Shown piece after piece: positions 11,328 to 21,952 of a stretch of DNA of 64,000 nucleotides. Source of the DNA: Orychophragmus violaceus (taxonomy: Eukaryota; Streptophyta; Magnoliopsida; Brassicales; Brassicaceae); the NCBI GenBank assembly GCA_030180135.1, contig CM058238.1, forward strand, positions 46,093,765 through 46,157,764, in the 5' to 3' direction. Under the pieces are notes generated by a model. The model searched no databases and was not told the DNA's origin. It was given only the letters and a program-made list of their open reading frames with translations. The translations under genes and the position numbers were made by a program. Within the stretch, counting starts at the first letter, position 1. Every line of letters starts with the position of its first letter.

Positions 11328-12541
11328 TGATATATCATGGTTTTTACCGGTTTTATGCCATGATATAAGTCTGTTTTAGAGTCTATTTGTGTTTCTTTAG
11401 AGTCTTTTGCAGATTTTATTAGGTACACGCACGTTTGGAGCTAATGTGGTGATTATGGAGCTTATTGGAGTGATTTGGAGATTTGGTCCGAGAGAGAGAA
11501 CTCACTGTCCAGTTTTGGGATCTGCGTCGATCGTTGCACACCTGCAACGGTCGATGCACAACGCGAATGGGCCAGACTCGGCGGTTTAATGAAGAAATGC
11601 CAATATTGCAGAAGTGCCCAGAAGTTCCAGATATTTACACAGAAGCCCAAAACGTGTTTTAGCTATTTAATTAGGTTTTTAGATCAGATTTTAGATACGC
11701 TTACACATTCTATCATAATTAAGAGCAGAGAGTTTTTAGAGCTTTTGGGGCTGATCTGATCCTGTACTACATCATATTTTTGGAGAAGATTTCGAACCCC
11801 TTTACTTATTTAATCTCTTTTATGATATCTAATTATTCATTGATTATGTTTACATCTTCTATGTCTGAGTAGATTCATAGTTAGGTTTAGGGTTTCTTAT
11901 TAAGGATTTCATGACTTGCTAGACTTGTTTAATTCAGTTAAGGATTCACATGAATAGAATGTTCTTCGATCTAAATTGTGTTTAATGCTAGTTCTAACCT
12001 GATCAATTAGAATCTAGATCTTAGGTTGCTAAATACGACACGAAAGTGTGGTTTAGAATCTGAACTATTTAGGTTGAGCAATTAAATTACTCGCAAAGGA
12101 ATTTTGTTTAGTTTAATTGTGAACATATTGAACTTGGAATTAATGCTGGTTTAATCTGTTAGTAATTGCAAAGGAATTTGGATTGCTGCACTTAGACTTA
12201 GAGAATTCTCGCAACGACAGTTGGTTAATTCTATATCCGTGATTTGAGTTCTAGAACTGTGCTTAATTAGATCATGACTGATTGAATTGTCTGCTTGTCT
12301 GATTTCCTGAGAACGCCCTAGACTTAGCGCCCTTAATTAACTGCTTTCACAACCGATAATCTTGCTACTTGTTTACTTTCTCGCATTGCTTTTAGTTACT
12401 TCACATTGCTTTCAACTTGGTTTAAATCTCTACAGTTCTTAATCTATCGAAACCAGAGTCTCTGTGGATTCGATACCTTATATACTACGATTGCATAACT
12501 GTGCACTTGCAGTAGAATAGGATAAAACTAGACCCCTATCA
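11328..12541 (+). repeat. 5' LTR of Athila-like element A
   Basis: The 1214-bp LTR begins TGATATATCATGG and ends CCCCTATCA. It carries the paired CGATCGTTGCA palindromes near 11525-11560. Its first 30 bp form a near inverted repeat (TGATATATCATGG against CCATGATATAAG). Confidence 0.92.
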
Positions 12542-12547
12542 AGTTTT

Positions 12548-12565
12548 TGGCGCCGTTGCCGGGGA
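12548..12565 (+). other. Primer-binding site of element A (tRNA-Asp type)
   Basis: TGGCGCCGTTGCCGGGGA lies six bases after the LTR, the position and sequence known for Athila elements. Confidence 0.9.
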
Positions 12566-12787
12566 CTCTTAGAGTCTTCGATAGGATCGAACTTAGGGTT
12601 TTTACTAGGATTTTTATTTTTTTTGTTTTAGTTACTAATTTTTCTCTGTTTTCTCTCTGTCGCAGGTACCAATTTCGCATAGCGTCGATCGTTGCACCTT
12701 TGTGTCGATCGTCACTAGGCGATTCTGAGATTGAATAGATCGTTGCACTGACAGCATCGATCGTTGCTTGACGATTACAGACAGTTT
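12566..12787 (+). other. Leader between primer site and gag of element A
   Basis: This short leader holds four copies of the CGATCGTTGCA motif near 12676-12772. The upstream ATG present in sister element D (36902) is not conserved here, which favours the downstream gag ATG at 12788. Confidence 0.6.
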
Positions 12788-14510
12788 ATGCAGACGCGTG
12801 AAACTAGAAGTAACCGGAACTTGAACCTCGTTAATCTCGGACTTGAAGAACTTGGACGACTAGAGAGGACTAACAGAAGAGAAAGAAGAGCAAGGATGGT
12901 ACGTGAGCGTTTGATCCTGATACAAGATGCTAACGGTATCCTGAGGGACCGAGATAACAATCCTCACAATGCTGCTGGGCAGAGGATTGATGCTGAGGGA
13001 CGTGTGATCCCTGAGGTTGAGAAACCTGAACCACAGCCGCAGGCGCAAGGCCAAGGACAGAACCAAGGTAGACAGATGGTTGTCCATGAGAGGACTTTAG
13101 CTGACTACAACAGACCGGATGAGTTTCATGCAAACCGGTCAGCTCTAGTAATTCCTGGTTTTGAGAGGAACGATTTTGAGATCAAAACCATCTACTACTC
13201 GCTGATGAGACAGAATGCCTTCCATGGTTACCCATCAGAGCAGCCTATGGATCACATTGATCAGTTTGAGGATATAATCACTGGCATGAAGTATGATGGA
13301 GTTTGCCAGGATTATCTGTTTCTTAAGCTCTTTCCGCACAGTCTCGCTGGAGACGCTGCTGCATGGATAAAGCAACTGCCACCTGGGCAGTTTACTACTT
13401 GGGATGCCCTGAAGAGTGAGTTTCTGAGACACTTCTACGATGATGCGCGCTCAGATCAGTCCAGACAGGACATTCTGACATTCTCCCAAGGCCCTGTGGA
13501 GCCCCTAAAAGCTGCCTGGATGAGATTCAAGAAGTACTAGCGTGACTGCCCACACCATGGATTCACTGAGGTCACATTGCTAGGCATCTTCTTCAGAGGC
13601 ATAGATCTTCCATATCAGTCTGCGCTGGATAACTCCAGCAATGCAAACTTTAACACCAGGACTCCTGTACAAGCTAAGCAGTTGATTGAGAACTTAGTGA
13701 GCAGCAACAGTTGCAAGACTACTGATGAGAGGAGGAAGAAATCTGGTGGAAGTGTAGAGAATTTGGAGATTGCTGATATTAGATCTAAGCTGGACACAGT
13801 TTGTAATATCCTAGCTGGTAAGAAAGCTATCCACTTTTCCCAAGATGTTGAGGTAATTCAGACTGAGGAGGACACTCAGGAAGAAGATTTGAATTACATA
13901 GGAGGATCTGGATTCCAAGGTAATAGATTTGGTAATCAGCAGGGAAACATGTTCTTCAATGGAGGACATAAGAGTGCTTTCAACAGCAACCCCTCTGGCT
14001 TTGGACAGACTAGTGGTTTTCAGAAACCTTTTGGACAAGGTACTCAGAGAACCTATGGATCATCTTCTTACCAAGCGCCTCCTGTAGCCACTGCTCATGA
14101 GAGTAAGTTGGAGGCAATGATGGAACATCTGCTGGAGAGTCAGACCAAGATTGCTGTGGACTGCAATAAGAAGTTGGATGCTGTCTATGAGGATCTCAAT
14201 GGGAAGTTTGAGTCTCTGAACACTCATGTGAAGCAGCTGGATACTCAGGTGAGTCAGATTTCTAGTTCTGTTAAAGGAAAAGGAGTAGCAGACACCCATA
14301 TTAAGGCCTGGTCAGTGTACATCGATGATGGATCACACCGAGGTGAAGGATTTGAGCTAAGCACAGCTGAATTGGTAAAAGAGGCTGAATTTTCAGATTT
14401 TGATGAAAATCTCTCGAGTAGAAACTGCGAAAACAGTGTTGCATCGATCGACGCACCACATGCATCGGTCGTTGCAGGTCGTGAACAGAGACTCTCGCAG
14501 GATTCTGAAG

Positions 14511-14690
14511 CACTACAAGAAATATGGGTATTGATAGCACCACGAAAACGCTATCATATGTCTATTGTAGCGTTTCCATAAACGCTATGTTTGCCGCTGC
14601 CATCTTAGGTCAGCCACCTACGATAGCACTAATTTGACATGCTATCATATATCTGTCTACGATAGCGCTAATTTTGATGTGATTATATAG
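14511..14690. repeat. CACTA left terminal and subterminal repeats
   Basis: The 13-bp terminal repeat is followed by several copies of (A/C)GATAGC and GCTATCAT in both orientations, the normal binding-site array for a CACTA transposase. Confidence 0.8.
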
Positions 14691-14699
14691 TTTTCAGTA

Positions 14700-15500
14700 G
14701 CATTGGTTTATCGCCATTTTATAAATTAATGTAGCATATTATTCGTGCAATAATATATATTATGGTGGCAATATTTTAAGGCTGTATTATACTTTATCCT
14801 AGCATTTTTGTTGTTGCTGTATTATTATTTATAATGACCAATCTTTATGGCTGTTGTATATCTTATGAACACTTTTATATTTTGCCATATTTAATATTAA
14901 TTGGAGCTAAAAAAAAATTATTATATAATTATATTTTGAATTCTGGTATTAAATTATTATTTAAAAATCAATTATAATTGCAAAAATATATTTAGAATTT
15001 ATAAACATATAATTACAAACAATTAAATTTTCTCCAACTTAAACATAAACATTCACAAACAAGAAATACATACTCTAATAAGTATACCAACAAACACAAA
15101 CACAAACACAAGTTCAACTGAAAACATAAACTTAATAGTTGTAATGTCTTAAGTATGATCCCACATCATTAGAAGGAAGCTTTACCCATAGAGGATTCTC
15201 GGATAAGTGATGGTTGTCGAAGTATCCCGACGAGATATAGAAGCGTCTGCGAGTCGTTACCAAACATAGCATAGAACCAATGGAGATTACTAGAGGCTCC
15301 TGCGTGCTGCGAGGTCAATGCTTCAGTTTGTAGAATGAATGCACCTAATGCATCTACATTACGAGCATGAAATCAGAATGAAATAACGAAGTACCTTAGA
15401 GGTGTGAAAGAAATTTTCTGTGGCTAAAAATCTTCCTTGAAGCTTAGGCTTGAAAGTTGATCCAATAGAACAATGCTGATTCGAGCATTTATCTGCGCTC
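14700..15500. other. AT-rich CACTA interior, mostly unassigned
   Basis: No protein is recognised. On the minus strand a short open stretch (about 15345-15165) encodes an uncharacterised peptide containing NLHWFYAMFGNDSQTLLYLV that could be another captured exon, but I cannot name it. Confidence 0.4.
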
Positions 15501-15518
15501 ATGAAGAAATGGTATTAC

Positions 15519-16236
15519 CTCTGCATGAACAGCAACCAGAGTGTGTAACAGCTCAACAGCAGCATCTCGTATGCCCTGAAGGAAAGGTTTAGTTATCGTT
15601 CGTTCAGAGGAGAGGCTAAAATGTTCTTTTCATTGACTTTTCTAAGGAAAAAGAAAGTCACAACTGACGGGAAACTTGCTACTTACTTTTACCGGAGGCG
15701 CTGCACCCCATTGAATACCAGAGTCCAGCAAATAATTCGTTGCAGCTGTTCTGATCAAGTTTGCCTAGGTACAAGAGATATAGATGCAAATTTTAAGAGA
15801 AGGGTTTAGAAAAAGAACTTTTTTTTCATTGTTCAATGGAAGTGCATCAATTCTCTAACACATAAACGACAACAGTAGTAAAATAACCTAGCAGGCTAGC
15901 ACATTAAACGTTACCTTCGCAAAAGTGTAATGTTCGAGCACCTTCTCTCCAAGCCCAGAGAAGGACATTATTAGATCTTGAAGATCACTGATGTCTTCAT
16001 CATTCCCCTGGAAAATTAATGAGACATAAGGATTAGCCAGTCCACTTCTCACATTGACATTCAAGATACTGATCAGAAAATTAAGGCAACGGTTCTGCTA
16101 TGGTGGTTGAGACTTGAGACAAATAAGCAAGACTGCCAATGAAGTCAAAGAAAGGGACCCACCTAGAGTGTAACCAGGTATATTTGTACTTGTTGTAAAG
16201 ATCAGAGGCAAGTTCGTCTTTGCAATAACCTATATC
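15519..16236 (-). pseudogene. SEC5: Captured fragment of exocyst subunit SEC5, four exons
   Basis: SEC5 is a subunit of the exocyst, which tethers secretory vesicles at the plasma membrane. On the minus strand four exon-like blocks match the middle of plant SEC5 as I remember it: 16236-16163 (IGYCKDELASDLYNKYKYTW), 16007-15915 (DLIMSFSGLGEKVLEHYTF), 15764-15693 (ANLIRTAATNYLLDSG) and 15575-15519 (GIRDAAVELLHTLVAVHAE). Each is bordered by GT and AG splice sites, so the copy came from genomic DNA and not from mRNA. Both ends of the gene are missing, and the first junction appears to be out of frame by one base. It lies in the same orientation as the UTP11 and RABA1 pieces. It cannot make a SEC5 protein. 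Confidence 0.85.
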
Positions 16237-16535
16237 TACATTACTTCAGACTTGAAGAGCCGTGCACAGGTTCCACTGACCCAAGCAACCACAAGTTTAT
16301 TGACCTTTCCTTGTTTCCATCATTTTTATCTGCAATATATCTCAGGATTCAGGATTCAGGATTCAATTAAAACAAGTTTACTATCATCTTTTTTATCTGC
16401 ATAGATAGATAATTGAAACATTCCATAAACATATTCTGTTGAAGGCCTGAGGTTTCAACAACATATCAAACATAAGCAGCGATGCAATCTTGAAAACAGA
16501 AAAGTTCATACCTTTTTAATATCTTCCTTTAGGTG

Positions 16536-16637
16536 GATAACATAATCTTTATGCTTTTCAAGGAGGCCAAACCTCTTCCTCGGTTGAGATCGCTCCTTAT
16601 GAGCAGGCCGTGGAACAGCATTACGTAGCGACGACAT
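16536..16637 (-). pseudogene. UTP11: Captured N-terminus of UTP11 (U3 snoRNA-associated protein)
   Basis: UTP11 is part of the nucleolar small-subunit processome. A minus-strand ATG at 16637 opens 34 codons starting MSSLRNAVPRPAHKERSQP and ending LLEKHKDYVI, matching the start of plant UTP11 from memory, with two residues (Glu-Ala) missing after SQP. The homology then stops. The sequence before the ATG has an acceptor-like TTCTTGCAG, and a CT-rich leader lies further upstream (to about 17200), so the donor's 5' leader intron and promoter region may also have been captured. Confidence 0.83.
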
Positions 16638-16639
16638 GT

Positions 16640-17640
16640 TTGATGAATTTAACACTGCAAGAAGCCGTAGAATCAAAGAGGAGCTTATTATTAAACATGA
16701 ACCTCAAAAATTCTGAACCTAATCGATAATGAGCCGACTTGATTCAAACTTGAAAGTTTAAGTCAACATCTATTACGCAGCAGCACAAGGATACGAATCA
16801 AATGTGGTGCTAATAGAATCAAGTACAGTGTAATAAGCTCATAATTCTTCCAAACCCAGAAATCTAGAGCAGTATCGCAACCAAATCAATTCCGAAAACG
16901 TTCTAACAATTACAAGCGATCCAAGGAGCTCAACGGAAGTTAAAAGATATACAATCATTCGAACAAAACTTATCCGACCTCGTACCAGGAGAATTAGCAG
17001 CACCGGAGAAGATTTGGAAGAACCTTAGGTTGAGACTCGGAATCGAAGATGAATAGATTTGGAAATCACAAAATCTTGACAGCACCAACAAACCCAAAAT
17101 CTCAGAGCGAGAGAGAGAGAGAGAGAGAGAAAAGCTGAAATCACAACAATGGATCATCATCCTCAACCCTGACAGCACCAACAAACCCTACTCGTTCCTC
17201 CCAAAATTCTTGGACAAAAGTCTCAAAATCACTAATTGAATTGGAGCGATCCGATCAAATGTCTCAGAACCCTCCACCTCTTCTGACTCAGAAAATCCTC
17301 CTCTTGCTCTTATGTCTTATTCTAGGGTTGGGTTTTTACGTTGACCGTAGCACACAAAAACTCGCCCTCGATCTCTTCCTCTTCCTCCAGCAACAGACGC
17401 AACTCTTGGATTATTTCCTCTTCAACCCGTCGTCGGAGAGAACGATTTAGGGTTTGTGGAAAATTTGTCTTTGATTTTGAGAGATAAGGTTAGATGAAGA
17501 GGGAAGAAAACAGGGAATCGAGAAAGGTAGTAAAAACAGGGAATCTAGAGCAATGGAAAAGTTACTTTGATTTTTTTTAGGAAATAGAGAAAGGCAAAAA
17601 AAATTTGCCGGGATAAATCAAAAATTTTGGCTCTAAAACC
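16640..17640 (-). other. Probable captured UTP11 leader/promoter DNA
   Basis: This stretch lies upstream of the captured UTP11 start codon. It has a (GA)n microsatellite at about 17108-17131, equivalent to the CT-rich leaders of plant genes on the minus strand. Its identity as donor promoter is inferred only from position. Confidence 0.35.
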
Positions 17641-18570
17641 AAAAGTTTTAGCACAAATTGACTCTGAAGCACTTTTTTTTACCTCTCCTTTCAAAAAGTT
17701 TTATTTATTTTTTATCTCTTTTAAAAAATCTTTATAAAATACTTTATTTATATTATGAGTGAAAAACTATTCTTATATTTTCTAATTTGTTTCTTTTCCA
17801 ATCTTATCTCTTTTAAAAAGCTTTATAAAATATTTTATTTATATTATTAATAAAAAATTATTCTTACATGTGCATAAGAATAATTATTTATTTGATGTTT
17901 AAATTTTTAATGTTTATTATTAAAGATTTAGAGTTGTGTTTAGAGTATGAATTAAGATTTATAAATTAGAATGGAGATGTTAATTATACTTGAATTTTTA
18001 TATATGTTTTGATTTGTTTTTGTATATTATATGATGTTTATGTTTAATAATTCACAATTAGAAATTTAGTACTTATGACTAAGAGTTAAAAATGTAGGTT
18101 TAGATTCTTAGGAATTATGTTTATGGTCTAAATCTTATGCAATTATACTTTTAAAGGTTATAAATTTTATGTTTAAGGTTTGAGGTTAAATTTATGATTA
18201 AATTCAAATTTTCTTGATATTTTTTATAAATGCTATACATTTTTTTGTTCAAAGTTTAAAATTTAGAATTTAAGATGTTGATATTTATTTGGGGTTTAGG
18301 GTTTATGGTTTTAGGGTTAGAAATGTAGGTTTAAAATTTATGTTTGAGAATAAAAATGAAGGGTTATAGTTCATAGTTTAGGGTTTGATAATTAAGTTTT
18401 AAACTCTAAACCCTAAACCCTAACCCTCCAATACCCTAAACCTTATACAATGTGTTTTGTGAGACTTTAACATTTGTATTAATTGAAAATTTTATTTTTA
18501 GACTAACCCTAACCCTAAACCCTAACCTTAAACCCTAACCTTCCAATACCCTAAACCCTATACAATAGAA
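17640..18570. repeat. AT-rich filler with interstitial telomere-like repeats
   Basis: Very AT-rich DNA is followed by clusters of TTTAGGG on the plus strand (about 18290-18390) and CCCTAAA (about 18400-18450 and 18505-18565), so the telomere-like repeats are in facing orientation. No gene is visible. Confidence 0.65.
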
Positions 18571-18575
18571 GATGT

Positions 18576-18635
18576 TCAAGCCTTCTTGTAGAACTCATTG
18601 TACTCCTCTTTTTCAACTCCCTTTGGCTTTTTCAT
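18576..18635 (-). pseudogene. Possible HSP90 scrap
   Basis: A 19-codon minus-strand piece ending in a stop contains GVEKEEYNEFYKKA, which resembles the conserved middle-domain motif of organellar HSP90 proteins. It is too short to be certain and has no exon borders that I can see. Confidence 0.45.
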
Positions 18636-18944
18636 CTATTCAAAGGCACCAAACAATAATCAAGTAATGAACCTCTATTGGAAGCTCTCCTAACAACAGC
18701 AAAGCTCTGATGTCTCGTATCCTAAACAAGAGTAAGATCACTACTCTGAAAACACACTGCCTCAGTTGCTGCTGTAGTCTGTAACTCGTTGACCAACAGT
18801 ACTTTGAAATAAAGACAGAAGCATTATATCATGTATCGTCTAAAACTCATATAGATGTCGATATTGTTACAAAACAAGAACAGAACCAAACAATGGACCT
18901 TGGGGGTTATAATTCTCTCTCAACAGATTAAAGTGAAAAAACCT

Positions 18945-19377
18945 TCAATTTGAGCAGCAACCTAGTTTCTTCAGAGCAGAGACATCGTTTTTAACTTCGA
19001 TTTTCTCCCCTTTTGGGACTGATCCGTTCCCATCTTCAGCAGCTTCGACTTGCTTCTTGCTTGTGATACGGTAAATCTGTGTCAAAACCTCTGAAAAGGC
19101 ATCCTCGACGTTGGTGGCTTCAAGGGAAGATGTTTCCATGAAGCAAAGTGATTCTTGCTCAGCATAGGATTTACCATCTTCTGTCGGAACAGCTAGTAAA
19201 TGGCGCAGATCAGATTTGTTACCAACGAGCATCACCACAATGTTTGGGTCTGTGTGGTTCTCTAGCTCCTTTAACCACCGGTCTACGTTCTCAAATGTTG
19301 CATGGAGGCGGGTTACATCATATACTAGGAGTGCACCTACGGCTCCACGGTAGTATGCACTGGTGATGGCACGGTAC
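18945..19377 (-). pseudogene. Captured last exon of a RABA1 small GTPase (RABA1b-like)
   Basis: RABA1 proteins direct vesicles from the trans-Golgi to the plasma membrane. This is exon 2 only: it follows an intact acceptor (TTCACAG at 19384-19378) and encodes YRAITSAYYRGAVGALLVYD, the GNKSDL and ETSS nucleotide-binding motifs, the family-specific LTQIYRITSKKQVEA region and the prenylation tail GCCSN. Exon 1, with the P-loop, effector region and WDTAGQER, is absent upstream; the frame leads instead into intron-like sequence. One additional leucine codon (19305-19307) lies in VTRLHATF compared with the family. The remaining frame is open, so the copy is recent or conserved, but it cannot bind GTP properly. 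Confidence 0.88.
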
Positions 19378-19612
19378 CTGTGAAGAGAATCAAACTGAGT
19401 CTTAAGATTGTGTCGAGAATCAGTTATAAATTGAGAAAAGATAATAATCAAGCGATAGGCTTGATAATTATTTGTTATAGAAGAAAATTCTTGTAGGCGT
19501 TTAACTTTCAGTATCCTAATCTCAGGCCAATCCCCAATCTAGATCCAGGGCCTGCCTTAATTAGTACACAATAAGAACTATTTGCAGGTACTTGCATCAT
19601 TGATCATATACA

Positions 19613-19795
19613 TCAGAACAATGCATCCCAAGATAAGAAAGCCAAACAGTGATTACTATCAGAAGTTTCATTGCATACCTGACAACCATTTTGAGGGGTA
19701 CCCACAACAGTATCATAAGTACAAACAGAAACTCTTCTTCCACCTCTAACATGAGTTTGATTCCATAGTCTCCTGTCTGATAATTGAAGTACCAA
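19613..19795 (-). other. Unidentified exon-like open stretch in CACTA
   Basis: Between an ACAG acceptor-like site and a CAG|GTATGC donor-like site lies an open segment with the peptide RRVSVCTYDTVVGTPQNG. I do not recognise the protein. It might be another captured exon. Confidence 0.3.
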
Positions 19796-20452
19796 AACAA
19801 GCTTTAAAGTTGGCTAAGCAAGTAAAGCAACTAAATAGCATCAAAGATACCTCTCACAATGATTTAAGGGAAAATGGCCAAAATGTTGCAATCTTCAACA
19901 TACCAACGATCGTGGGTAGCCTGCAAGTGTCATGAGAGTGAGATATAATAAATAAATTCAGACGAGCAGATAATCTGAATGTCAAACATAATTACCAAAA
20001 CAAAAGAAAAAGTAGAGAAGTGATTAGATCAATATCAGACAAACAACTCGCCTTTCCTTTTATTTTCTTAGAGCTTCAACATCTAATCTCCTCACACTTC
20101 CAATATCTGATGTTGACTCTGTTTATTCCTCCTACAAAACGGTGACAAACATCACTTAATTTCGTATAAGCTAAATGGTGGAATTCACTTAAAATCCTGC
20201 AAATACAGAGTTTAAGAACTGATTTACCTCTTGATTAGTTAGTGAAGTGACAAAGGCTTGAAGTTTACTTTCTCGATGAAAAGTAAGAGAACTCTGTTCA
20301 GACTTTAATGAGATTTGGGTAGAAGGAATTGCGGAAAACACATAGAGAGGTGCCGCGCCCTTACCAACCAGAGCCGTCGTACCCTATCGTACCATGAGCA
20401 GAGAGCAAGAGTCTGACTAATTCCACCGGCAGAACCAAGGTTAGCGACTCAC

Positions 20453-20540
20453 AGCTCGGGGACGGACTCGAAAGAGAAGCTGTGGTGGATGACGCCTGCT
20501 TCGCCGAGGTTGAAGACCGGACAAGCAGAGATCTGGACAT
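20453..20540 (-). other. Orphan captured first exon with organelle-presequence-like N-terminus
   Basis: A minus-strand ATG at 20540 opens 29 codons beginning MSRSLLVRSSTSAKQ, rich in Ser, Arg and Ala and lacking acidic residues, and stops at a perfect donor (GTGAGT at 20452-20447). The composition resembles a mitochondrial targeting peptide. The donor gene is unknown to me. About 200 bp of purine-rich DNA upstream could be its leader. Confidence 0.4.
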
Positions 20541-20939
20541 TTAATGGAAATGAAATCTAGGGTTTCTGGAGGGGAAATGAGGGAGAAAACCAAAGAAACA
20601 AAAATGCATTTGTGAAAAGTTTGATGGTGAAGCTGGAGAAACAGTAGAGGAGTTGATGAGAAAATCTAACATCGATTGAAGAACAAAAATAATTGAGAGA
20701 AGAAAGGAAGGAGAGGGATAGAGAAGACGAAAATTGAGTTAGGGTATTGTATTTTTTGTTGGATTATCAATTTTTCAATCTGAAAAGACTTGAAACAAAA
20801 TTTCCCCCTAAGCACCAAAGCTATTTTTCACTAAATTCTTGGCGGATATAAGTGTTACGGAGACAAAAATTGGAATTTTGTCTTCCCGCTTAATAAAAAT
20901 CTGTAAAAATATTGCTTAGCGTTAATTGAATGCTGTAAT

Positions 20940-21029
20940 AGAGTTGGCGTCGCAGCTTATCACTTTTAACAGCAGTTTGTGAATTCGTGCTATCGTGATC
21001 TGCTATCAATATCTAGATTTCTTGTAGTG
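20940..21029. repeat. CACTA right terminal and subterminal repeats
   Basis: GCTATC-type subterminal words precede the terminal ATTTCTTGTAGTG. The AAG after it duplicates the target. Confidence 0.8.
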
Positions 21030-21952
21030 AAGGCATTGATGCAGATTTAGAGCTTTATCGTTTATTCCCTGGAGTATCTGAGATTAGTCAGCAGGAGATT
21101 TATGCACAATCCATTAGACTATATCCCTCAATGTCTGAAGTAATTAAGCAAGAGATTGAAGAGCTTAAGCAGCTGGAAGAGATTGGTGAAGAGTTGGAAG
21201 AAATTCCATCATCTGATGATCCACCTTATCACCTATGTGTGCATAGGTACTTGAATAAGATGTTGCCTTTGGATGAAGAGCTGAAAGACTGGGTGATTGT
21301 GGTCCCTCAATAGATAAGTGATGTGCTATTAACCAAGGTTCCTAAGAAGCTACCTGATCCTGGGATTTTTGTGCTAAGTTGTTATATCTTCGAGGATAGT
21401 TTTAGGCGCCCTCTTTGTGATTTAGGAGCTGCTGGAAGTCTCATGCCATATTCCGTGGCAGAGAAGCTGGGTATGATGGATTTTAGACCCACTAGGACCT
21501 CTCTTGTCCTAGCTGATCAGTCTATAAGGGTTCCAGAAGGACTCCTTGAGGACATCCCGGTGAGAGTTGGAAACTACTTAGTTCCAACAGACTTCTTAGT
21601 GCTGAAGTATGACAGTGATCCTGATGATGCGTTGATACTGGGTAGACCATTCTTGGCTACAGCTGGAGCAGTGATAGATGTTAGACACAGTCTGATAGAT
21701 CTCCATCTGGGAGATGATCCGCTGCACTTTGAGATGGACAAGCTGCGCAAGCCACTGATAGATGGGCAAACCTTCACCATTATGGATGGAGATGAAGAGC
21801 AGTTAAGTCACAGTATGGTTTTGGATCCTGGGGAGCAGTTTAATCCTTCTTTTCTTGGACAAGTTCATTCCGATACAGCTTATTCTCCGCCTTGGATGAG
21901 GAGACTTTCACAGAGACAATCAAAGTCTCTGTCAAGATCTCACGGTGCCTGA

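Larger units (their letters stand above)
14511..21029. mobile_element. Non-autonomous CACTA (En/Spm-type) DNA transposon carrying host gene fragments
   Basis: The ends are CACTACAAGAAAT and ATTTCTTGTAGTG, perfect inverted repeats of 13 bp, flanked by a 3-bp target duplication AAG (14508-14510 and 21030-21032). Subterminal repeats of GCTATC/GATAGC type fill the first 180 bp and last 60 bp. The 6.5-kb interior has no transposase that I can recognise. Instead it holds minus-strand pieces of SEC5, UTP11, RABA1 and possibly others, complete with splice sites, which is the hallmark of a Pack-CACTA element that captures genomic DNA. Confidence 0.92.
12788..21952 (+). pseudogene. Athila gag-protease of element A, interrupted by CACTA
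   Basis: The frame runs 12788-14510, is cut by the CACTA element, and resumes in phase at 21033-21952; joined it is 881 codons. Order: N-terminal coiled region, retrotransposon gag domain (about 13110-13620), a glycine/asparagine/phenylalanine-rich segment (about 13890-14060), a coiled segment, a linker that encodes the genomic palindrome, then a retropepsin-like domain with CDLGAAGSLMPYS (about 21415) and ALILGRPFLATAGA. Gag builds the particle and the protease cleaves it. Two in-frame stops are present: TAG at 13538-13540, where D has CAA, and TAG at 21311-21313, where D has CAT. The gene is therefore broken three ways. No reverse transcriptase follows. Confidence 0.88.

Noticed and set aside
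18945..19451. A functional Rab GTPase gene
   Set aside because: Only the last exon is present. The P-loop exon is missing upstream and the piece lies inside a CACTA transposon.
19378..19451. N-terminal extension of the Rab frame reading through the intron
   Set aside because: The extension has no similarity to Rab proteins, and a good acceptor site lies exactly where the RABA1 exon should begin.
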